Below are positions 44,217 to 54,258 of a DNA stretch of 64,000 bases, piece by piece. The notes beneath the pieces are model-generated. The model had not been told where the DNA came from. It saw only the letters and a list, made by a program, of their open reading frames with translations, and searched no databases. Source of the DNA: Aliikangiella sp. G2MR2-5 (GTDB lineage Bacteria > Pseudomonadota > Gammaproteobacteria > Enterobacterales > Kangiellaceae); contig NZ_JADPQF010000002.1 in the NCBI RefSeq assembly GCF_015687155.1, positions 1 through 64,000 of the forward strand, written 5' to 3'. The position numbers and the translations under genes are program-made. The first letter of the stretch is position 1. Every line of letters begins with the position of its first letter.

Positions 44217-44766
44217 GATATTGTCCCTTATTGGTTAATGAATAAACATGTCGTTAAATAGTGTTTTCATTATGTTCATTTAACAAAAAAGGAAACAAAC
44301 AAATAAAATTTTCGCTTCAGATTAATTTTTCTAATAACAGTTTTTAAGTGCAGTTATCTCATGAGATACTACGCTTTTGACAGCTTTTTAAGGTTCACTT
44401 TCGCTCGCTTAATATCAAAAATTTTTAAGAACGCGCTAAGCTATATACATGTAATAACGGAGACATCCTGATTGTGTTAGGCAACTGATTTATTACTTAT
44501 TGATGACAATCAACCTTTTTCTCAAACAGCAATGATGCAATTGATACTTCTTGTCTGCTAGCCTGGCTATATACTAGCCAGTTGACAGTCCAATATTTAG
44601 TATGACCAACTATTTACAACTCCTGCACTGTCGGTCATAAATAATTGACGTCTTCTCTGAGTTAATACCGGGATTGACTAAATTTCACCGGATGAAAGAT
44701 AATTACATACAGTCAGGTCTTAGTTAGTACAAATGAATACTTCTGACTATCGAGGCAAGCATTCTC
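44217..44766. other. 550-nt AT-rich intergenic region
   Basis: Lies between the divergent astacin protease and sigma-factor genes and holds no convincing gene. It carries one clear dyad (44563-44581, separate entry) overlapping a TTGACA at 44582-44587, but no matching -10 at 16-18 nt. Nothing else is evident. Confidence 0.45.
44563..44581. promoter_or_regulatory. Perfect 7-bp dyad upstream of the sigma-factor gene
   Basis: CTGGCTA-tatac-TAGCCAG is a perfect inverted repeat about 185 nt before the sigma-factor start, touching a TTGACA hexamer. It could be an operator or a short RNA hairpin; there is no U-tract. Confidence 0.35.
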
Positions 44767-45291
44767 TTGAGTAATAAAGAACGACAATTTGAAAACCTGG
44801 TCCGAAGTTACTATCGGCCGCTATTCCAATATGCATTCTGGATGAGTAAATCCAACAGTGTTGCAGAAGATATTGTTCAGGAAACTTTTGCTCGAGCCTG
44901 GAAAAGTATCGATCAACTAAAAGATATAAAAGCAGTCAAATCCTGGCTCTATACAATCCTAACTCGAGAAAATGCTCGCCGCTTTGAAAGAAAACAGCTG
45001 CCTGTGATTAACCTTAGTGAGAGCTGGCAGCTTGAACAAGTAGCATCTCCTAATGACGACTACGAAGTACTGGACATTCGTCGAGCAATCATGGCTTTAC
45101 CGGAAACCTACCGAGAACCTTTAGCGCTTCAAGTTATAGGCGGTCTTTCAACTGAGGAAATAGCAAACGTTCTTTCAATCAAGAGTAATACCGTATCGAC
45201 TCGCTTGTTTCGTGCGCGCTCTGTGCTTAAGAGCCAGCTGTCAGGCAATTTTGGCTCCACTATTGCCAAAGGGGGGCGGAAAGATGGATGA
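44767..45291 (+). CDS. ECF-type RNA polymerase sigma factor
   Basis: Alternative sigma factor, 174 residues. Region 2 (about 12-80) has YYRPLFQYAFWMS and AEDIVQETFARAWKSIDQL. Region 4 (about 110-160) has LPETYREPLALQVIGGLSTE and IKSNTVSTRLFRARSVLK. The start is TTG with GAGG about 11 nt upstream; no better start is in frame. The last 8 nt overlap the next gene, whose product has the make-up of an anti-sigma factor. Its target promoters are not visible. Confidence 0.9.
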   Translation: MSNKERQFENLVRSYYRPLFQYAFWMSKSNSVAEDIVQETFARAWKSIDQLKDIKAVKSWLYTILTRENARRFERKQLPVINLSESWQLEQVASPNDDYEVLDIRRAIMALPETYREPLALQVIGGLSTEEIANVLSIKSNTVSTRLFRARSVLKSQLSGNFGSTIAKGGRKDG

Positions 45292-45955
45292 ACTAAACAA
45301 AAAAAGAAACCTGAAGGCTGATCCGCGCAGTTGGTTGGAGCAAATCGATGACAAAGTCCTGGCAGAAATGAGTCCGCAGCAAAGAGAAAACGTTTTGTCT
45401 GACAAAGCGTTTGAAAAACTGCTAGATAAAGGCATGGATATTCCCGTACCGGTGGAACTATCCGACAAGATATTGCTCAATCAATCGACTCAAAATAAGC
45501 GGTTCTACCCTGCAGTATTTTCTATTGCGGCATCTGTTGTTCTAATCACCGGCTTATGGTTGCTTTTTCCGCGGCCTGAATCTGATTTTGGTAGCGAAGC
45601 AATCGCACATGTGAAACTGGAATCCGAGTATCTATACCTCGATAAAACAATCGGCAGGCAAACTCTCGACAACAGAATGAAGGCAATGGGACTATCTCTC
45701 CCGAAACTGCCAGAAGAAGTGGTATTTGCAGTCCGCTGTCACTATGCAGGACAGGAAGCAATGCATATGATTGCAAAAATCGATGGTCAGCCTGTATCAC
45801 TGTTGATGACCAAAAATAAAATCACTGAAGAAGGCTTTTTCGAGGACAGTGAGTTGGTGGGTCGCTTTACCAACAACCTTAACCAGCAACTGGTTGTCAT
45901 TGCCAGAAAAAGTGCATTGATTGATCGTTTCATTTCACAGATTAGTGAAGGATAA
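45284..45955 (+). CDS. Putative membrane anti-sigma factor (DUF3379-like)
   Basis: A 223-residue protein: cytoplasmic N-terminus (about 1-73) suited to sigma binding, one transmembrane helix (75-96), and a periplasmic C-terminal domain. The pattern NLKADPRSWLEQ and the C-terminal CHYAGQEAMHMIAKIDGQPVS-like region recall DUF3379 proteins paired with ECF sigma factors. ATG 45284 lies behind a GGGGGGCGGA ribosome site and overlaps the sigma gene by 8 nt. The longer reading from 45212 is an out-of-frame extension inside the sigma gene. Confidence 0.8.
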   Translation: MDELNKKRNLKADPRSWLEQIDDKVLAEMSPQQRENVLSDKAFEKLLDKGMDIPVPVELSDKILLNQSTQNKRFYPAVFSIAASVVLITGLWLLFPRPESDFGSEAIAHVKLESEYLYLDKTIGRQTLDNRMKAMGLSLPKLPEEVVFAVRCHYAGQEAMHMIAKIDGQPVSLLMTKNKITEEGFFEDSELVGRFTNNLNQQLVVIARKSALIDRFISQISEG

Positions 45956-45988
45956 TAGCTGAGAGTTTTGGATCAGTATTTTAGGGGG

Positions 45989-46726
45989 CTAGTATTTTTT
46001 GGTCAGAATTAACACCTGCCCGTCGTTTTCCATTTTCAACCGGCTTAGAAATGACATTCCAAGCAAGACTTCGGCAGGCCCGGTACCTTTCACTACCATG
46101 GCATCAACATTTCTCAACTCAATTCCGCCAACTCTGACTTTTTTCAGATTTAGCGCCCACGCAGGTACAACGCCGGCAGCAGTTGAGACAGCTATTTTTC
46201 TCCCTTCCATTTTGTACATTAAGCCAATCTGACTCGCTATTGACTCATTCATTGCAACCTGTGATGCACCTGTATCGACCAGAATTGGCACACCAATACC
46301 ATTGATGAATCCCTTGGTTTTAAACATACCTCCACTATTGCGAAGGATTCTTACTACATTGGCACTTGCGCTGGCAGCACTACTGTCAACTCCGGAAATT
46401 TTTGGCGTGGAGTCTTCGAGTTTGGTAAAGCGTCCAATCCCTCCAGGTTTAAGTTCAACCTTCTTTTGGTTCACTTCAATTACTGCTGACTGAGTATCTG
46501 CCCTGATCAAACGAATATTCCTGGCAATTTTATCTCCATTCCGATAAAGCTTTTGCTTTCCTTTATATTTAAGCATGGCGGCATTTTTGAAGAGAGCAAT
46601 AAGTTGAACTTGCTCTTCTTCAGCTTTTGTTTCCTGGCCGAAACATAGTGGAGTCGAAATGATCGAAACGAACAGCAGTAACAACCTGACTTTTCGTTTC
46701 AATATTTTTACCACTTCATCACCCAT
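45989..46726 (-). CDS. Retropepsin-like aspartic protease, exported
   Basis: Clan AA aspartic protease with a single catalytic motif VDTGASQVAMNESIASQIGL (about 150-169), as in TIGR02281-type bacterial proteases. It acts as a dimer if it follows the family. An N-terminal hydrophobic segment (about 14-30) exports or anchors it. GTGPAEVLLGMSFLSRLKM marks the second half of the fold. It overlaps the 3' end of pgpA by 19 nt, so it is the last gene of the rib-nusB-thiL-pgpA operon. Substrate unknown. Confidence 0.85.
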   Translation of the reverse strand: MGDEVVKILKRKVRLLLLFVSIISTPLCFGQETKAEEEQVQLIALFKNAAMLKYKGKQKLYRNGDKIARNIRLIRADTQSAVIEVNQKKVELKPGGIGRFTKLEDSTPKISGVDSSAASASANVVRILRNSGGMFKTKGFINGIGVPILVDTGASQVAMNESIASQIGLMYKMEGRKIAVSTAAGVVPAWALNLKKVRVGGIELRNVDAMVVKGTGPAEVLLGMSFLSRLKMENDGQVLILTKKY

Positions 46727-47202
46727 AATAAATTAAACCCATATAATGTTATCCAGGCAAACACTCCTGCTATCAAATCATCGAGCATAATTCCGAGACC
46801 TCCGGAAACATGCTTATCTACCCATTTTATCGGCCATGGTTTAAAAATATCAAATATTCGGAAAAAGATGAAAGCGAATAACAAATTCCACCACTCGGGA
46901 GCAAACCCCAGCATTGCAATCATATATCCAGCAAACTCATCCCAGACGATACCGGGATGGTCGTGTACATTGAGTTTTCGTGAAGATTGATGGCAGATAT
47001 AAATACCTGCTATGACAGTAACCAGAACAAGTAGTAGCGCAGAAAGCAGCGAAAGGGAAGCGATCAGATAGGCCAGCGGTATAGCTGCTATAGTACCAAA
47101 AGTACCGGGAGCAACAGGTGCAAGACCACTTCCAAACCCGAAAGCTAGAAAATGTATGGGATCTGTAAATACCGTTTTCGCGCTGATTTTCATACTGCTC
47201 AT
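46708..47202 (-). CDS. pgpA: Phosphatidylglycerophosphatase A
   Basis: Inner-membrane enzyme that dephosphorylates phosphatidylglycerophosphate to phosphatidylglycerol. PgpA signatures: FGSGLAPVAPGTFGTIAAIP, HPGIVWDEFAGYMIAM and GGLGIMLDDLIAG. Its 164 residues have about four helices. It lies 53 nt after thiL, the usual gammaproteobacterial thiL-pgpA order. Confidence 0.95.
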   Translation of the reverse strand: MSSMKISAKTVFTDPIHFLAFGFGSGLAPVAPGTFGTIAAIPLAYLIASLSLLSALLLVLVTVIAGIYICHQSSRKLNVHDHPGIVWDEFAGYMIAMLGFAPEWWNLLFAFIFFRIFDIFKPWPIKWVDKHVSGGLGIMLDDLIAGVFAWITLYGFNLLWVMKW

Positions 47203-47255
47203 AAACTATTTCTTACCCGATATCAGTTATCCGCGGTATTACTTTGCAATTTTTG

Positions 47256-48212
47256 TTAAAAATGCTTGTAACCCATTTCCTCTAACTGAATATCTTCTTT
47301 ATCACGCAATAACCTGACTCCCGGTTTCCCGGTCAATCGGCCAATCGGAATACAGTCGGTTCCGACCGTTTCCAAAGCATTTTTAGCAGCATCCAGTTCA
47401 TCTTCATCAACAGTAAAGCAAAGTTCGTAGTCGTCGCCACCAGTTAGTGCCGCTCGCATGCGAACCTCGGCATCTTCCACCTGCATAGCAGCTGGCGACA
47501 AAGGAATTCGCTCCCAGCGTAACAATGCACCAACACCACTTTGCTGGCTAATATGATTCACATCAGCGAGCAACCCGTCGGAAATATCAATTGCGGAAGT
47601 TGCTCGGCCTCGTAAAGCAATCCCCGCCGCAATCCGCGGATAAGGAGTCTGATATTTTTTTAACAGCTCCGCCGCAGCCTTAGGGTTCACACTCAACTCA
47701 TTTCTCGCTACCATCAACCCTAACGCTGCACCTCCAACCGGCCCGGTTACACAAATCAAATCTCCAGGCTTGCCTTGATCGCGACGATGAAAGACCTGTT
47801 CAGGTACAAAGCCGTGTGCTTGTATGGTGATAGCTAATGGACCACGAGTAGTATCCCCTCCAACCAGACTCACACCAAAAAACTCAAGCATTCGCTTTAA
47901 TCCCCGAGAAAAGTCTGCCAGCCAGTCCGGATCAGCTTTGGGAAGAGATAGACTCATTGTAATCCACGCAGGCTCAGCGCCTGCTGCCGCCAGGTCACTC
48001 AAATTAACAGCTATAGCTTTATGTGCGATATCTGCCGCATTAGCCTCAGACATAAAATGCACATCGCCTATCAAAGTATCCATTGATATCGCTAATCTTT
48101 GTCCGCGTGGAACTTTGAGCAAAGCGCAGTCGTCACCAATACCTTTAATAACATCCTTTCTTTTGACAGAATCTACAGATAGAAATCTCTCGATGATTTC
48201 AAATTCGTTCAT
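47256..48212 (-). CDS. thiL: Thiamine-monophosphate kinase
   Basis: Phosphorylates thiamine monophosphate to thiamine pyrophosphate. Family stretches: GIGDDCALLKVPRG, SMDTLIGDVHFM, VNLSDLAAAGAEPAW, GLVGGDTTRG-like SLVGGDTTRGPLAIT and ALTGGDDYELCFTV. 318 residues, cytoplasmic. The 150-nt gap after nusB holds no gene. Confidence 0.96.
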   Translation of the reverse strand: MNEFEIIERFLSVDSVKRKDVIKGIGDDCALLKVPRGQRLAISMDTLIGDVHFMSEANAADIAHKAIAVNLSDLAAAGAEPAWITMSLSLPKADPDWLADFSRGLKRMLEFFGVSLVGGDTTRGPLAITIQAHGFVPEQVFHRRDQGKPGDLICVTGPVGGAALGLMVARNELSVNPKAAAELLKKYQTPYPRIAAGIALRGRATSAIDISDGLLADVNHISQQSGVGALLRWERIPLSPAAMQVEDAEVRMRAALTGGDDYELCFTVDEDELDAAKNALETVGTDCIPIGRLTGKPGVRLLRDKEDIQLEEMGYKHF

Positions 48213-48362
48213 TTTCGTCCTTTAATGGAATTCTTTACCGTGCAATAGAACAGAATTGATAAACCTTCTGTTACAGGCTTTTGCCTTAACTGGCCATAAT
48301 ATACGAGAACTGACCACTCGCATCTAAACATCACCAATTAGCTGTTGGATAAGTTATCTGAC

Positions 48363-48794
48363 CTACTTTTTAATCTCTAATGGTCGAGCTTTTCTAGCTA
48401 ATTTATCGAGGATACCATTTACAAATTTGTGACCATCTTCAGCACCGAAGGTTTTTGTCAGCTCCAGAGCTTCATTTATGACCACTTTATAGGGAATATC
48501 CATTCTCTCTTTCAATTCATATGTTGCCAGCCGCAGTACCGCCAGCTCTACCGGATTAATTTCCTCAAACGGTCGATCAAGATATGGCGCCAATAGCTCA
48601 TCCAATTCGGAAACCTGAGCCAAAGAGTTCACCATGATATCTCTGAAGTACTCAATATCAACTTTGGCCTGGTTGATTGTTTCCAAAAATTGAAGTTCAA
48701 TCTCATTGATCGGAGAGCCGCTTAATTGCCACTGATAAATAGCCTGAACGGCGTATCGTCTCGCTTTTTTTCGCGTAGAAGGTTTCTGAATCAT
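48363..48794 (-). CDS. nusB: NusB transcription antitermination factor
   Basis: RNA-binding protein that, with NusE/S10, assembles antitermination complexes on rRNA leaders. Its 143 residues show the NusB pattern: RKKARRYAVQAIYQWQLSG, DELLAPYLDRPFEEINPVEL and INEALELTKTFGAEDGHKFVNGILDKLA. It starts 3 nt after the ribH stop. Confidence 0.96.
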   Translation of the reverse strand: MIQKPSTRKKARRYAVQAIYQWQLSGSPINEIELQFLETINQAKVDIEYFRDIMVNSLAQVSELDELLAPYLDRPFEEINPVELAVLRLATYELKERMDIPYKVVINEALELTKTFGAEDGHKFVNGILDKLARKARPLEIKK

Positions 48795-48797
48795 GGA

Positions 48798-49265
48798 CTA
48801 GGCATCCAACTGTTGAAATAAATTAACCATTTCCAATGCACCCAAAGCAGCTTCAGCACCTTTATTACCAGCTTTGGTTCCTGCACGTTCGATAGCTTGT
48901 TCAATACTATCGACAGTCAACACACCAAACGCGACCGGAATACCATCAGCCAGAGAAACTTGTGACAATCCTTTTACACACTCTCCCGCAACATACTCAA
49001 AGTGTGGCGTACCACCACGAATAACAGCCCCAAGAGCAACAATTGCATCATATTTCTTACTCGCTGCAATACGCTGAGCGGCAACCGGCATTTCAAATGC
49101 GCCAGGTACTCGAATAATTTCGATATCCTTCTCTGCAACGCCATGTCGCTTAAGAGCATCGATTGCGCCTTCCACCAGACTTTCAACAACAAAGCTGTTA
49201 AAACGCGCAACTAACAAAGCGAACTTGCTACCATTTGCGATCATATTGCCTTCAATTGTTTTCAT
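48798..49265 (-). CDS. ribH: 6,7-dimethyl-8-ribityllumazine synthase
   Basis: Penultimate riboflavin enzyme that condenses the RibB and RibD/A-derived products. Signatures: [53 protein letters not shown] and [11 protein letters not shown]. The 155 residues assemble into a capsid-like oligomer in the family. It lies between ribBA and nusB. Confidence 0.97.
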   Translation of the reverse strand: MKTIEGNMIANGSKFALLVARFNSFVVESLVEGAIDALKRHGVAEKDIEIIRVPGAFEMPVAAQRIAASKKYDAIVALGAVIRGGTPHFEYVAGECVKGLSQVSLADGIPVAFGVLTVDSIEQAIERAGTKAGNKGAEAALGALEMVNLFQQLDA

Positions 49266-49334
49266 TTCATTCTCTCATTATCTAAATTTAAAAATCTAAC
49301 TATATTCGTTGTTTCAAAGCCTGACACCAAGCAC

Positions 49335-50450
49335 CTACTCATCTTCCAGAAACTCTACAACTTCCAGACTAAAACCTGATAGTGCGCGATATTTTTTCAC
49401 CGGGCTCAAAAGCTTCATTTTGTGAACCCCCAGCTCCATCAATATTTGCGAGCCGATACCAACTGTTCTGGAGGCTCTACTAGCTTGAGCCTGTGCTTTC
49501 GGGCTCATTGTTTTGTTCCCTGATAACACCGCGATACGATCAATAATTGATTGCGGAGATGACTGATTTCCTAACAAAACCACTACTCCACTTTCTTCTG
49601 AAGCAACTTTTTCTATGGCTCTTTGAATAGTCCAGCTACCTTGACTCTTTTTACTTTTCGCCAGAAGATCAGTGGCGATATCGGTAACATGAACTCGAAC
49701 TGTAGTTATCGTATCGGGCTTGATTTCCCCTTTAACCAGAGCAATATGAGTTTGCCCATCGATGGTGTCCTTAAAAGCATGTAATTTGAAATCGCCATAA
49801 TCGGTGGGCCAGTCAACACAAAGCGCCTGCTCAATAGTATGTTCGGTATTCATTCGGTACTCAATCAAGTCTGCAATGGTACCAATTTTTAACCCATGCT
49901 CCTGAGCAACTTTTTCCAGATCAGGTCGACGTGCCATAGTGCCGTCTTCATTTAGAATTTCGACAATAGTCGCACTCGGTTCAAGCCCTGCTAGTCTGGC
50001 CAGATCACAACCTGCTTCGGTATGACCGGCACGGTTTAACACTCCACCAGGCTTGGCCATAATCGGGAAAATATGTCCCGGTTGTACAATATCTGTTGGC
50101 TTGGCGTTCGCCGCCACCGCAGCCTGAATCGTCTTTGCCCTATCAGCTGCCGAAATCCCGGTGGTCACTCCTTCAGCAGCTTCGATTGAAACGGTAAAAT
50201 TAGTTTCGAATGAAGCTTCATTGCGCCCCACCATCAAGGGTAAGCGTAATTGCTCACAACGTTCAGCAGTCAAAGTTAAACAAATCAGTCCACGCCCATA
50301 ACGCGCCATAAAGTTAATATCTTCCGGCCTGACCATGCTGGAGGCCATCACCAGATCACCTTCATTTTCTCGATCTTCGTCATCCATCAGGATAACCATT
50401 TTGCCTGCGGCAATATCTTCAATCAGTTCTTTTGCACTATTCAGTTGCAT
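49335..50450 (-). CDS. ribB: DHBP synthase fused to a degenerate GTP cyclohydrolase II domain
   Basis: The N-terminal half (1-205) is a complete 3,4-dihydroxy-2-butanone 4-phosphate synthase with [31 protein letters not shown] and [14 protein letters not shown]. The C-terminal half (about 206-371) has the RibA fold pattern but lacks the zinc cysteines of the usual CLTGDVFGSxRCDCG motif: at that place it reads [20 protein letters not shown]. The second activity is therefore probably lost, and a separate ribA should exist elsewhere. Member of the ribD-ribE-ribBA-ribH operon. Confidence 0.93.
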   Translation of the reverse strand: MQLNSAKELIEDIAAGKMVILMDDEDRENEGDLVMASSMVRPEDINFMARYGRGLICLTLTAERCEQLRLPLMVGRNEASFETNFTVSIEAAEGVTTGISAADRAKTIQAAVAANAKPTDIVQPGHIFPIMAKPGGVLNRAGHTEAGCDLARLAGLEPSATIVEILNEDGTMARRPDLEKVAQEHGLKIGTIADLIEYRMNTEHTIEQALCVDWPTDYGDFKLHAFKDTIDGQTHIALVKGEIKPDTITTVRVHVTDIATDLLAKSKKSQGSWTIQRAIEKVASEESGVVVLLGNQSSPQSIIDRIAVLSGNKTMSPKAQAQASRASRTVGIGSQILMELGVHKMKLLSPVKKYRALSGFSLEVVEFLEDE

Positions 50451-50529
50451 CTTTGCAGTCTTTCCTGTTTTTCAGTCAGTCTGTAATTGTTTATAAGTTG
50501 GCTACGCCAGGTACCTGATTAGGTTTCGC

Positions 50530-51186
50530 CTAGCTTTTGATAAATCCGCTTTGCATCAATAGTTGATAATCTACACTACCGGCTTTTTGTTCGCTTTGCC
50601 CAAGCAAAAGACGCTCCAGGTATCGCGCCAGCAAATCGACTTCCAGATTGACCTTGCTTCCTACCAGATACTCGCTGGCAGTCGTTTCCTGCAGCGTATG
50701 TGGTACTAAGTTTAGTTTAAAAATCTCGCCTTCGACCTGATTCACTGTCAGTGATACACCGTCAACGGTTATCGATCCTTTTTTGGCAATATATTTGGCC
50801 AATTCGCCCGGAACCCTGATGTCATATTGAATACTTCTGGCTTCGTCTTTTATTGCTATCACTTCCCCGATCCCGTCAACATGCCCGCTCACCAGATGAC
50901 CGCCGAGGCGTGTTGTCGGGGTCAATGCCTTTTCCAGATTGACCGGTGTGCCCACTTTGATATCAGCCAGCGTAGTTAATGCCAAAGTTTCTCCAGAGAC
51001 ATCTGCAGTGTATGAAGTCTTATCAAAAGCAATTGCAGTCAGGCAAACACCATTGCAAGCAATACTGTCACCCAGCGCAACATCAGACATATCCAGTTTT
51101 CCGACATTGATCTTAAAGCGTTTGTCACCCGACTTATTTTCTACCGCTTCGATCCGTCCGATCGCTTCAATAATTCCAGTAAACAC
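50530..51186 (-). CDS. ribE: Riboflavin synthase alpha subunit
   Basis: Dismutates two lumazine molecules to riboflavin. The internal duplication typical of the family is visible: MFTGIIEAIGRIEAVE at the start, GDSIACNGVCLTAIA in the first barrel and KKGSITVDGVSLTVNQVEG in the second. LGGHLVSGHVDGIGEV links them. Its 218 residues are standard. It lies 21 nt after ribD. Confidence 0.97.
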   Translation of the reverse strand: MFTGIIEAIGRIEAVENKSGDKRFKINVGKLDMSDVALGDSIACNGVCLTAIAFDKTSYTADVSGETLALTTLADIKVGTPVNLEKALTPTTRLGGHLVSGHVDGIGEVIAIKDEARSIQYDIRVPGELAKYIAKKGSITVDGVSLTVNQVEGEIFKLNLVPHTLQETTASEYLVGSKVNLEVDLLARYLERLLLGQSEQKAGSVDYQLLMQSGFIKS

Positions 51187-51207
51187 TTATCACCTCTGCA
51201 ACCTCAA

Positions 51208-52389
51208 TTAACTTACTCGATAAGTTAGCTTGATATCATCGCCCAACAAACGCATATCAGAAAGCTTTAGTTCTGGCGCCTCGTCCATATTCAATACTTC
51301 CAGCGCCATCAAACCCTTGGCTTTGTCGCCCATCAGTTTGGATGCCATATAGACGACCAACTCGTCCACCAGACCAGCACTAAAAAATGCACCACTCAGT
51401 TTGTGTCCGGCTTCAATCATCAACTGATTAAAACCATTTACGGTTAGCCTCTCAAGCAGCCGGAGTAATGAGTCAGGCGTTTGCCATTGCTCTACATGTC
51501 TAAACTGCGCAGAATGTTCAGCCCCCTCAGTTTCCAGGCATTTTGCTCCATCGGTTACCCAGATTACACGATCACTCGTACTGTGCCGGGCAAATAGCTT
51601 GGCGTTAAAGTCGGCCCGTCCACCTCTATCGAGTAAAATTCTAGCAGGCAGACAAAACCCTTTACTCTGTGCTTTATCGAACCAATCATCCAGCTGATAT
51701 AAAGTATCTTGTCTGCGCACCGTCAGACTGGGATTATCAGCCAACAGCGTTCCTACCCCGGTAACAATTGCATCCTGCCGTGCACGCAGCTTTTGCACAT
51801 CCGCTCTCGCCTGACTGCCAGTTATCCATTTGCTTTGGCCATTTGCAAGCGCCGTGCGACCATCAAGACTCATTGCCAGTTTACAGATAACCCAGGGACG
51901 ACCACGTTCCATTGCCGAAATAAAACCCGGATTTATCGCTCTCGCCTGAGCTTCCAGCAGACCGTATTCCACTTTAATTCCGGCATCTTGCAATATGGCA
52001 AAACCTTTTCCTGCCACCTTCGGATTCGGATCCAGCATAGCGGCGACCACTTTGCCAACACCTGCTTTGATCAAAGCTTCGGCACAGGGTCCTGTTTTTC
52101 CACGATGGGCACACGGCTCCAAAGTTACATAGCAGGTGGCACCTTGTGCCTTTTCCCCTGCCATTGCCAGCGCATTGACCTCAGCATGGGCTAATCCAAA
52201 TTGTTCGTGTCCACCTTCTCCAACCAGAACTTCCCCCTGGGTAATCACGCATCCCACCATCGGATTAGGTCGCGCGGTGAACTCGCCTTTTTTAGCCTGT
52301 CGCAAAGCTCGCGCCATCATTTGATGGTCAAATCCGCTCCACCGGAATGGATGTGCTGAAGATTTTTTTGTGCTATTTGCGGACGACAT
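51208..52389 (-). CDS. ribD: Bifunctional riboflavin deaminase-reductase RibD
   Basis: The N-terminal deaminase (about 20-165) carries the zinc motif HAEVNAL and PCAHRGKTGPCAEAL. The C-terminal reductase (about 170-393) has KLAMSLDGRTALANGQSKWIT and LMIEAGHKLSGAFFSAGLVDE. It catalyses two successive steps after GTP cyclohydrolase II. Its 393 residues include a slightly extended N-terminus. No FMN riboswitch precedes it in the 21-nt gap after nrdR. Confidence 0.96.
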   Translation of the reverse strand: MSSANSTKKSSAHPFRWSGFDHQMMARALRQAKKGEFTARPNPMVGCVITQGEVLVGEGGHEQFGLAHAEVNALAMAGEKAQGATCYVTLEPCAHRGKTGPCAEALIKAGVGKVVAAMLDPNPKVAGKGFAILQDAGIKVEYGLLEAQARAINPGFISAMERGRPWVICKLAMSLDGRTALANGQSKWITGSQARADVQKLRARQDAIVTGVGTLLADNPSLTVRRQDTLYQLDDWFDKAQSKGFCLPARILLDRGGRADFNAKLFARHSTSDRVIWVTDGAKCLETEGAEHSAQFRHVEQWQTPDSLLRLLERLTVNGFNQLMIEAGHKLSGAFFSAGLVDELVVYMASKLMGDKAKGLMALEVLNMDEAPELKLSDMRLLGDDIKLTYRVS

Positions 52390-52410
52390 AGGTTAACCTA
52401 CAAACTTCAA

Positions 52411-52866
52411 CTAGTCGTTTGATTCCAGACGCTCAATTTCATCGCGGAATTCGCTAACATCCTGAAAACGACGATAAACCGAAGCAAAACGAACAAAAGC
52501 GACCTGGTCGAGCTTTTTCAGCTCATTCATTACCATTTCACCAATGACCTGAGCACTGATTTCACGTTCGCCGAGGGCTCTTAATTTTGACTGAATTCCA
52601 AGAATAGATTTTTGAACATCTTCAACCGAGACAGGGCGCTTTTCAACTGCACGCAAGATTCCGCCACGTAATTTTTCGTCGTCAAAAGGCTGACGGGTAC
52701 CATCGCCCTTAATCACGCGAGGCATAACCAGTTCGGCAGTTTCAAAGGTGGTAAATCTTTCGCCGCATTCATTACATTCGCGACGACGGCGGACCTGATC
52801 ACCTTCAGTGACCAAGCGAGAGTCGATAACTTTTGTATCTTGAAAAGAGCAAAATGGGCAACGCAT
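52411..52866 (-). CDS. nrdR: NrdR transcriptional repressor of ribonucleotide reductase genes
   Basis: Zinc-ribbon/ATP-cone repressor. The zinc finger [17 protein letters not shown] with CNECGERF (Cys pairs at 3/6 and 31/34) is followed by an ATP-cone domain (about 49-139). ATG 52866 gives 151 residues, the normal length, with GGAG upstream; an extension to 52896 adds ten residues before the conserved MRCPFC and is rejected. It begins the rib operon after the glyA terminator. Confidence 0.96.
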   Translation of the reverse strand: MRCPFCSFQDTKVIDSRLVTEGDQVRRRRECNECGERFTTFETAELVMPRVIKGDGTRQPFDDEKLRGGILRAVEKRPVSVEDVQKSILGIQSKLRALGEREISAQVIGEMVMNELKKLDQVAFVRFASVYRRFQDVSEFRDEIERLESND

Positions 52867-52929
52867 GGTGGCTCCAAAATAGTGGCACATCGCCAAAGAC
52901 GGCGCATTTTACCGTCATTAATGCAACAA

Positions 52930-52956
52930 AGCCATTCCGGCGGGACCGAAATGGCT
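52930..52956 (-). terminator. Terminator-like hairpin after glyA
   Basis: AGCCATT (52930-52936) pairs with AATGGCT (52950-52956), with inner CCGG/CCG pairs extending the stem. On the minus strand it is followed by TTGTTGC, a weak U-run. It lies about 27 nt after the glyA stop and may only partly separate glyA from nrdR-rib. Confidence 0.6.
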
Positions 52957-52982
52957 CTGCATTATAACACCTAAATATCGAT

Positions 52983-54236
52983 TTAGTGACCGTAAACCGG
53001 GAATTTCGCTGTTAATTCAAGGACTTTAGCTTTTACCTGAGCAATCACTTCTTTATTCTCGATATCATCAAGAATGTCACAAATCCAGCCTGCGAGCTCG
53101 GTTGCTTCAGCTTCTTTCATGCCGCGAGTGGTAATTGCAGGCGTTCCCATGCGTAATCCGCTAGTAACAAATGGAGAGCGAGGCTCATTAGGAACAGTAT
53201 TCTTGTTCACTGTAATGTAAGCCTCTCCCAGCGCAGCTTCAGCATCTTTACCAGTGATGTCTTTATCTATCAGGTCAATCAGGAATAAGTGATTATCTGT
53301 ACCACCAGAGACAATTTTGTAGCCTCTTTCCTGTAACACGCTGACCATGGCACGAGCATTAACCAGAACCTGCTTTTGCATGGCTTTGAACTCGTCGCCC
53401 AAAGCTTCTTTAAAGGCTACCGCTTTTGCCGCAATGATATGCATTAAAGGCCCCCCCTGATTACCAGGGAAAACTGCTGAGTTGAATTTCTTTTCAAGGT
53501 CAGGGTTAGCTTTAGCCATGATTATACCGCCACGAGGACCAGCCAAAGTTTTATGAGTTGTCGAAGTAACAACATCCGCATGAGGAACAGGGTTCGGATA
53601 GAGACCAGCGGCAACAAGACCGGCAACGTGTGCCATGTCTACCATAAAGTAAGCACCAACTTTATCAGCAATTTCGCGGAATTTTGCCCAGTCAACAGTA
53701 CGAGAATAGGCAGAAAAACCGCCTAAAATCATTTTTGGCTTGTGCTCTAAAGCCAAAGCTTCAACCTGTTCAAAGTCGATGTAGCCGTTCTTATCCAGAC
53801 CATACTGAACCGATTTATAAATTTTTCCTGAGAAGTTTACAGGGGAACCGTGGGTCAGGTGACCACCTTCGCTCAGACTCATACCTAAAACTGTATCGCC
53901 TGGATTTAATAAAGCTGCGTATACAGCGCTGTTCGCCTGTGAGCCGGAGTGTGGCTGAACATTGGCGTAATCGGCACCAAACAGCTCTTTCAAACGAGCG
54001 ATAGCCAGATCTTCAGCGATATCAACAAACTCGCAACCGCCATAGTAACGCTTGTGTGGATAACCTTCAGCATACTTGTTGGTCAGCACAGAACCCTGAG
54101 CTTCCATTACACGCGCGCTGGTGTAGTTTTCCGAAGCGATCAGCTCAATATGCTCTTCTTGACGCTTCTTTTCTGCTTCGATCGACTGCCATAGCTCAGG
54201 ATCGAACTCGGCGATAGTTTGCTTGTTGTCTAACAT
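52983..54236 (-). CDS. glyA: Serine hydroxymethyltransferase
   Basis: PLP enzyme interconverting serine and glycine with tetrahydrofolate. The PLP lysine is in [18 protein letters not shown] (about residue 229). [20 protein letters not shown] and [20 protein letters not shown] are also conserved. ATG 54236 gives 417 residues, the E. coli length, with TAGGAA 7 nt upstream; an in-frame TTG at 54242 lies inside that spacing and is rejected. Confidence 0.97.
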   Translation of the reverse strand: MLDNKQTIAEFDPELWQSIEAEKKRQEEHIELIASENYTSARVMEAQGSVLTNKYAEGYPHKRYYGGCEFVDIAEDLAIARLKELFGADYANVQPHSGSQANSAVYAALLNPGDTVLGMSLSEGGHLTHGSPVNFSGKIYKSVQYGLDKNGYIDFEQVEALALEHKPKMILGGFSAYSRTVDWAKFREIADKVGAYFMVDMAHVAGLVAAGLYPNPVPHADVVTSTTHKTLAGPRGGIIMAKANPDLEKKFNSAVFPGNQGGPLMHIIAAKAVAFKEALGDEFKAMQKQVLVNARAMVSVLQERGYKIVSGGTDNHLFLIDLIDKDITGKDAEAALGEAYITVNKNTVPNEPRSPFVTSGLRMGTPAITTRGMKEAEATELAGWICDILDDIENKEVIAQVKAKVLELTAKFPVYGH

Positions 54237-54258
54237 AAACAAATTCCTAAAATTTCAG

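Noticed and set aside
51709-52194. A 161-codon plus-strand frame opposite ribD
   Set aside because: Antisense shadow of ribD with no independent ribosome site or domain.
50451-52410. FMN riboswitch in the rib operon
   Set aside because: Gaps between rib genes are at most about 80 nt, and no conserved FMN-aptamer pattern was seen.
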